Source: JALYIM01 sp040003205
Lineage (GTDB): Bacteria; Acidobacteriota; Terriglobia; Terriglobales; Acidobacteriaceae
DNA length: 6,261 nt
Reading direction: 5' to 3'
Assembly (NCBI GenBank): GCA_040003205.1
Contig: JBDUDA010000182.1
Span: forward strand, 1-6,261
Positions 5,069 through 6,261 of the stretch are shown piece by piece. Numbering within the stretch: the first letter of the stretch is position 1; every line of letters begins with the position of its first letter. The notes under the pieces were generated by a model. It was not told where the DNA came from, made no database searches, and saw only the letters and a list, made by a program, of their open reading frames with translations. The translations under genes and the position numbers were made by a program.

Positions 5069-5311
5069 TCAAGCTTGCGCCTTCAGCAGATCGCGTATTT
5101 CCCGATTGATGCGGGCAGCATCCTGGGAAGCCTTGTCAATTAATCCTATCCATTGCTTCTCTTTCTCGCCTAGTTTTGACTGGGCAAGAAGATAGCCCGC
5201 TTGCAGGATCGTCTCCAACGAATTGCTCAGATCATGCGCCAGGCGTCTAAGTTGCTTGTTAACATCCGGTATTTGGTTTGTAGGATTATCCTCAGACGAG
5301 TCAGGAAGCAT
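5069..5311 (-). CDS. Stand-alone DHp (HisKA-like) mini-protein
   Basis: An 80-residue protein that is almost entirely a histidine-kinase dimerization/phosphoacceptor helical hairpin. A short acidic, Pro-containing N-terminus (1-17) precedes helix 1, whose H-box is LAHDLSNSLETILQAGYLL (24-42) with candidate phosphoacceptor His26, then Asp27 and Asn30. Helix 2 is about 49-79 (EKQWIGLIDKASQDAARINR within it). There is no HATPase domain, sensor or receiver, and none is found in the 95 bp after its stop, which hold a terminator, so it is not a truncated kinase cut by a nearby frameshift. The frame is open up to 5467, but ATG 5311 is preferred: GGGAG lies 5 nt upstream and the longer version would cover the tRNA promoter. 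It may act as a phosphotransfer protein, a kinase decoy or an inhibitor; which of these is not determinable from sequence. Confidence 0.75.
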   Translation of the reverse strand: MLPDSSEDNPTNQIPDVNKQLRRLAHDLSNSLETILQAGYLLAQSKLGEKEKQWIGLIDKASQDAARINREIRDLLKAQA

Positions 5312-5386
5312 TGTTTCTCCCGGGGAAATTTTCGCGCGGACCTTAAATATTTTGATGCAGATCGTTATCGGCGCTCGCGACGCGGT

Positions 5387-5414
5387 TTGACAGGCAGCGG
5401 CACCCCTGTAGAAT
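5387..5414 (+). promoter_or_regulatory. Sigma-70-type promoter of tRNA-Leu
   Basis: A perfect -35 (TTGACA, 5387-5392) is separated by 16 bp from TAGAAT (5409-5414), which matches the -10 at 5 of 6 positions. Transcription would start near 5421, about 50 nt before the tRNA 5' end, a normal precursor leader. It is the best promoter match in the window and lies divergent to the DHp mini-gene. Confidence 0.8.
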
Positions 5415-5470
5415 ATTCCTCGTAGTCCTTCCTGAAAAGCGGCCCGCAAGGCACCGCTGCACAACACTTA

Positions 5471-5557
5471 GCCGGAGTGGCGGAATTGGCAGACGCGCAT
5501 GGTTCAGGTCCATGTACCCGCAAGGGTGTGGGGGTTCGAGTCCCTTCTTCGGCACCA
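5471..5557 (+). tRNA. tRNA-Leu(CAG)
   Basis: An 87-nt class II tRNA with encoded CCA. The acceptor stem GCCGGAG (5471-5477) pairs with CTTCGGC (5547-5553) with one G-U. The discriminator is A5554 and CCA is 5555-5557. The anticodon stem is CATGG/CCATG (5498-5502, 5510-5514), with loop TTCAGGT and anticodon CAG at 5505-5507, reading the Leu codon CUG. The long variable arm ACCC-GCAA-GGGT (5516-5527) and A73 are leucine-type features. The T loop is TTCGAGT (5535-5541); its stem has two G-U pairs. The gene is intact although an integrase gene follows closely, as expected when an island inserts into the 3' end and restores it. Confidence 0.97.
5530..5557 (+). other. Predicted island attachment site (att) in tRNA 3' end
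   Basis: This is inferred from position only: tyrosine-recombinase islands usually insert at the T arm/acceptor 3' half of tRNA genes, and an integrase gene begins 97 bp downstream. The core would be some part of the T loop to CCA. The second att copy is not in the window, so the exact boundaries cannot be set. Confidence 0.5.
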
Positions 5558-5595
5558 GCTTCAAAAATCCCAATAAATAGTGCACATATTCTTTC

Positions 5596-5616
5596 GTGTT
5601 GCCCTGTGTGTTGCCC
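5596..5616 (+). repeat. Tandem direct repeat GTGTTGCCC upstream of integrase
   Basis: GTGTTGCCC occurs at 5596-5604 and again at 5608-5616, a 12-bp period, between the tRNA end and the integrase start. Short direct repeats beside an att core are where integrase arm-binding sites normally lie, so this is a candidate arm site. A second short direct repeat, TATTAG, occurs at 5628-5633 and 5638-5643 (10-bp period). Confidence 0.45.
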
Positions 5617-5654
5617 CTAGTCGTGAGTATTAGACGCTATTAGGAGAGAACACC

Positions 5655-6261
5655 ATGGCCCGAGTATCACTTTCCATCCGAGTCAAGACCGCCACAGGTC
5701 ACCCTTTCGCCAAGCCTGTCTATGCAGGTAAAGGACGCCTCAAACCACTACACGCATTGCTAGGCGGAAAGGTGGAGCACCACCCAGAAGGCGTCTACTA
5801 TTTACGCTTCAAAAACGGTAAGCGCCGATACGAGCCAGTAGGGCAGGATCCATTTCTTGCGCTCGACGCGATGCACAAGAAAGAGCATGCGCTGGCACTG
5901 GGCATCTGCGAGGCAATCGCCACTAAGCCGACCCTGGCGGAGTTCCAGCGGGATTTCTTACAACTCAAGCGCACCACAAATAAGAAAGACGGTACACCGC
6001 TAGACCCTGAGACCGTCACCGCCTACGAGCAGCAGACGGGGGAATTCCTCACCTGCGTAAAAAGCCAGGCCGTTACTGGCCAAGACCTTCGTGATTACAT
6101 GGCTGCTCTACGCAACCGCGGTTTGGCCCACCGTACGATCTGCAATCATTACACCTCAATTGTCACGTTCCTGAAGTTTACGGGCGTAGATCACAAGGCG
6201 CTGCTCCCTTACAGCGAGCGCCCGACGCCTGACGATGGCATTCCCGAATCCTACAGCGAGG
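5655..6261 (+). CDS. Tyrosine recombinase/integrase, N-terminal part, cut by window edge
   Basis: The first 202 codons of a phage-type integrase; the frame is open to the window end. ATG 5655 follows AGGAG at 5642-5646 with 8-nt spacing. Residues about 45-63 (GVYYLRFKNGKRRYEPVG) resemble the N-terminal beta-strand/arm-binding segment of island integrases. Residues about 92-186 form the helical SAM-like core-binding domain, with PLDPETVTAYEQQTGEFL, QDLRDYMAAL and HRTICNHYTSIVTFLKF. The catalytic domain with the R-H-R-Y residues lies beyond the window, so activity cannot be judged. Its place next to and pointing away from tRNA-Leu indicates a site-specific integrase of a genomic island or prophage starting here. 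It is expected to excise and integrate the element at the tRNA 3' end. Confidence 0.85.
   Translation, partial: MARVSLSIRVKTATGHPFAKPVYAGKGRLKPLHALLGGKVEHHPEGVYYLRFKNGKRRYEPVGQDPFLALDAMHKKEHALALGICEAIATKPTLAEFQRDFLQLKRTTNKKDGTPLDPETVTAYEQQTGEFLTCVKSQAVTGQDLRDYMAALRNRGLAHRTICNHYTSIVTFLKFTGVDHKALLPYSERPTPDDGIPESYSE

Noticed and set aside
5312..5467. N-terminal extension of the DHp mini-protein up to ATG 5467
   Set aside because: It would overlap the tRNA-Leu promoter, its residues look like translated non-coding DNA, and ATG 5311 has a good ribosome site.
5343..5585. Minus-strand frame across tRNA-Leu
   Set aside because: It runs through a complete tRNA gene, a common artefact.
5596..5616. 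CRISPR-like repeat reading of the GTGTTGCCC pair
   Set aside because: There are only two 9-bp units with 3 bp between them; there are no spacers or array.

Overview
The window looks like a chromosomal stretch of a soil acidobacterium (class Terriglobia or a relative). This is inferred from gene content, not from a marker gene. Pointers are a PEP-CTERM/exosortase substrate, small single-domain PilZ proteins, a small exported protein of a type I associate with Acidobacteria, a UbiE-like methyltransferase, and dispersed intergenic repeats built on TGTCATcctGAGCGGAG...GTCGAA, which are typical of such genomes.

Layout. 1-254: intergenic, with one copy of the dispersed repeat and a bidirectional hairpin terminator. 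255-914 (-): PEP-CTERM secreted protein. 915-1393: long intergenic region with a weak sigma-54-like site and two inverted repeat copies, one carrying a perfect 14-bp-stem palindrome. 1394-2209 (+): class I SAM-dependent methyltransferase. 2210-2426: nested hairpin and an FNR/CRP-like palindrome. 2427-2801 (+): small exported protein of unknown function, ended by a strong terminator. 2970-3500 (+): secreted NlpC/P60-like cysteine hydrolase, whose 3' end overlaps the 3' end of a convergent PilZ gene by 17 bp. 3484-3834 and 3986-4354 (-): two PilZ-domain proteins in tandem. 4548-4973 (+): OsmC peroxidase, ended by a hairpin terminator. 5069-5311 (-): an 80-residue protein that is essentially one histidine-kinase dimerization/phosphoacceptor (DHp) hairpin with no ATPase domain. 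5387-5557 (+): near-consensus promoter and tRNA-Leu(CAG). 5655-end (+): N-terminal 202 codons of a tyrosine-recombinase integrase, cut by the window edge.

Most genes are single transcription units with their own terminators rather than one operon. Loose themes are envelope/secretion (PEP-CTERM, small exported protein, NlpC/P60), c-di-GMP and phosphorelay signalling (PilZ pair, DHp mini-protein), and peroxide defence (OsmC). The right end is different: an intact tRNA-Leu followed 97 bp later by an integrase gene reading away from it is the classic boundary of an integrated genomic island. The island's cargo lies beyond the window. The least conventional items inside the window are the stand-alone DHp mini-protein and the tRNA/integrase junction. 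I see no clear multi-gene novel defence or biosynthetic system here.
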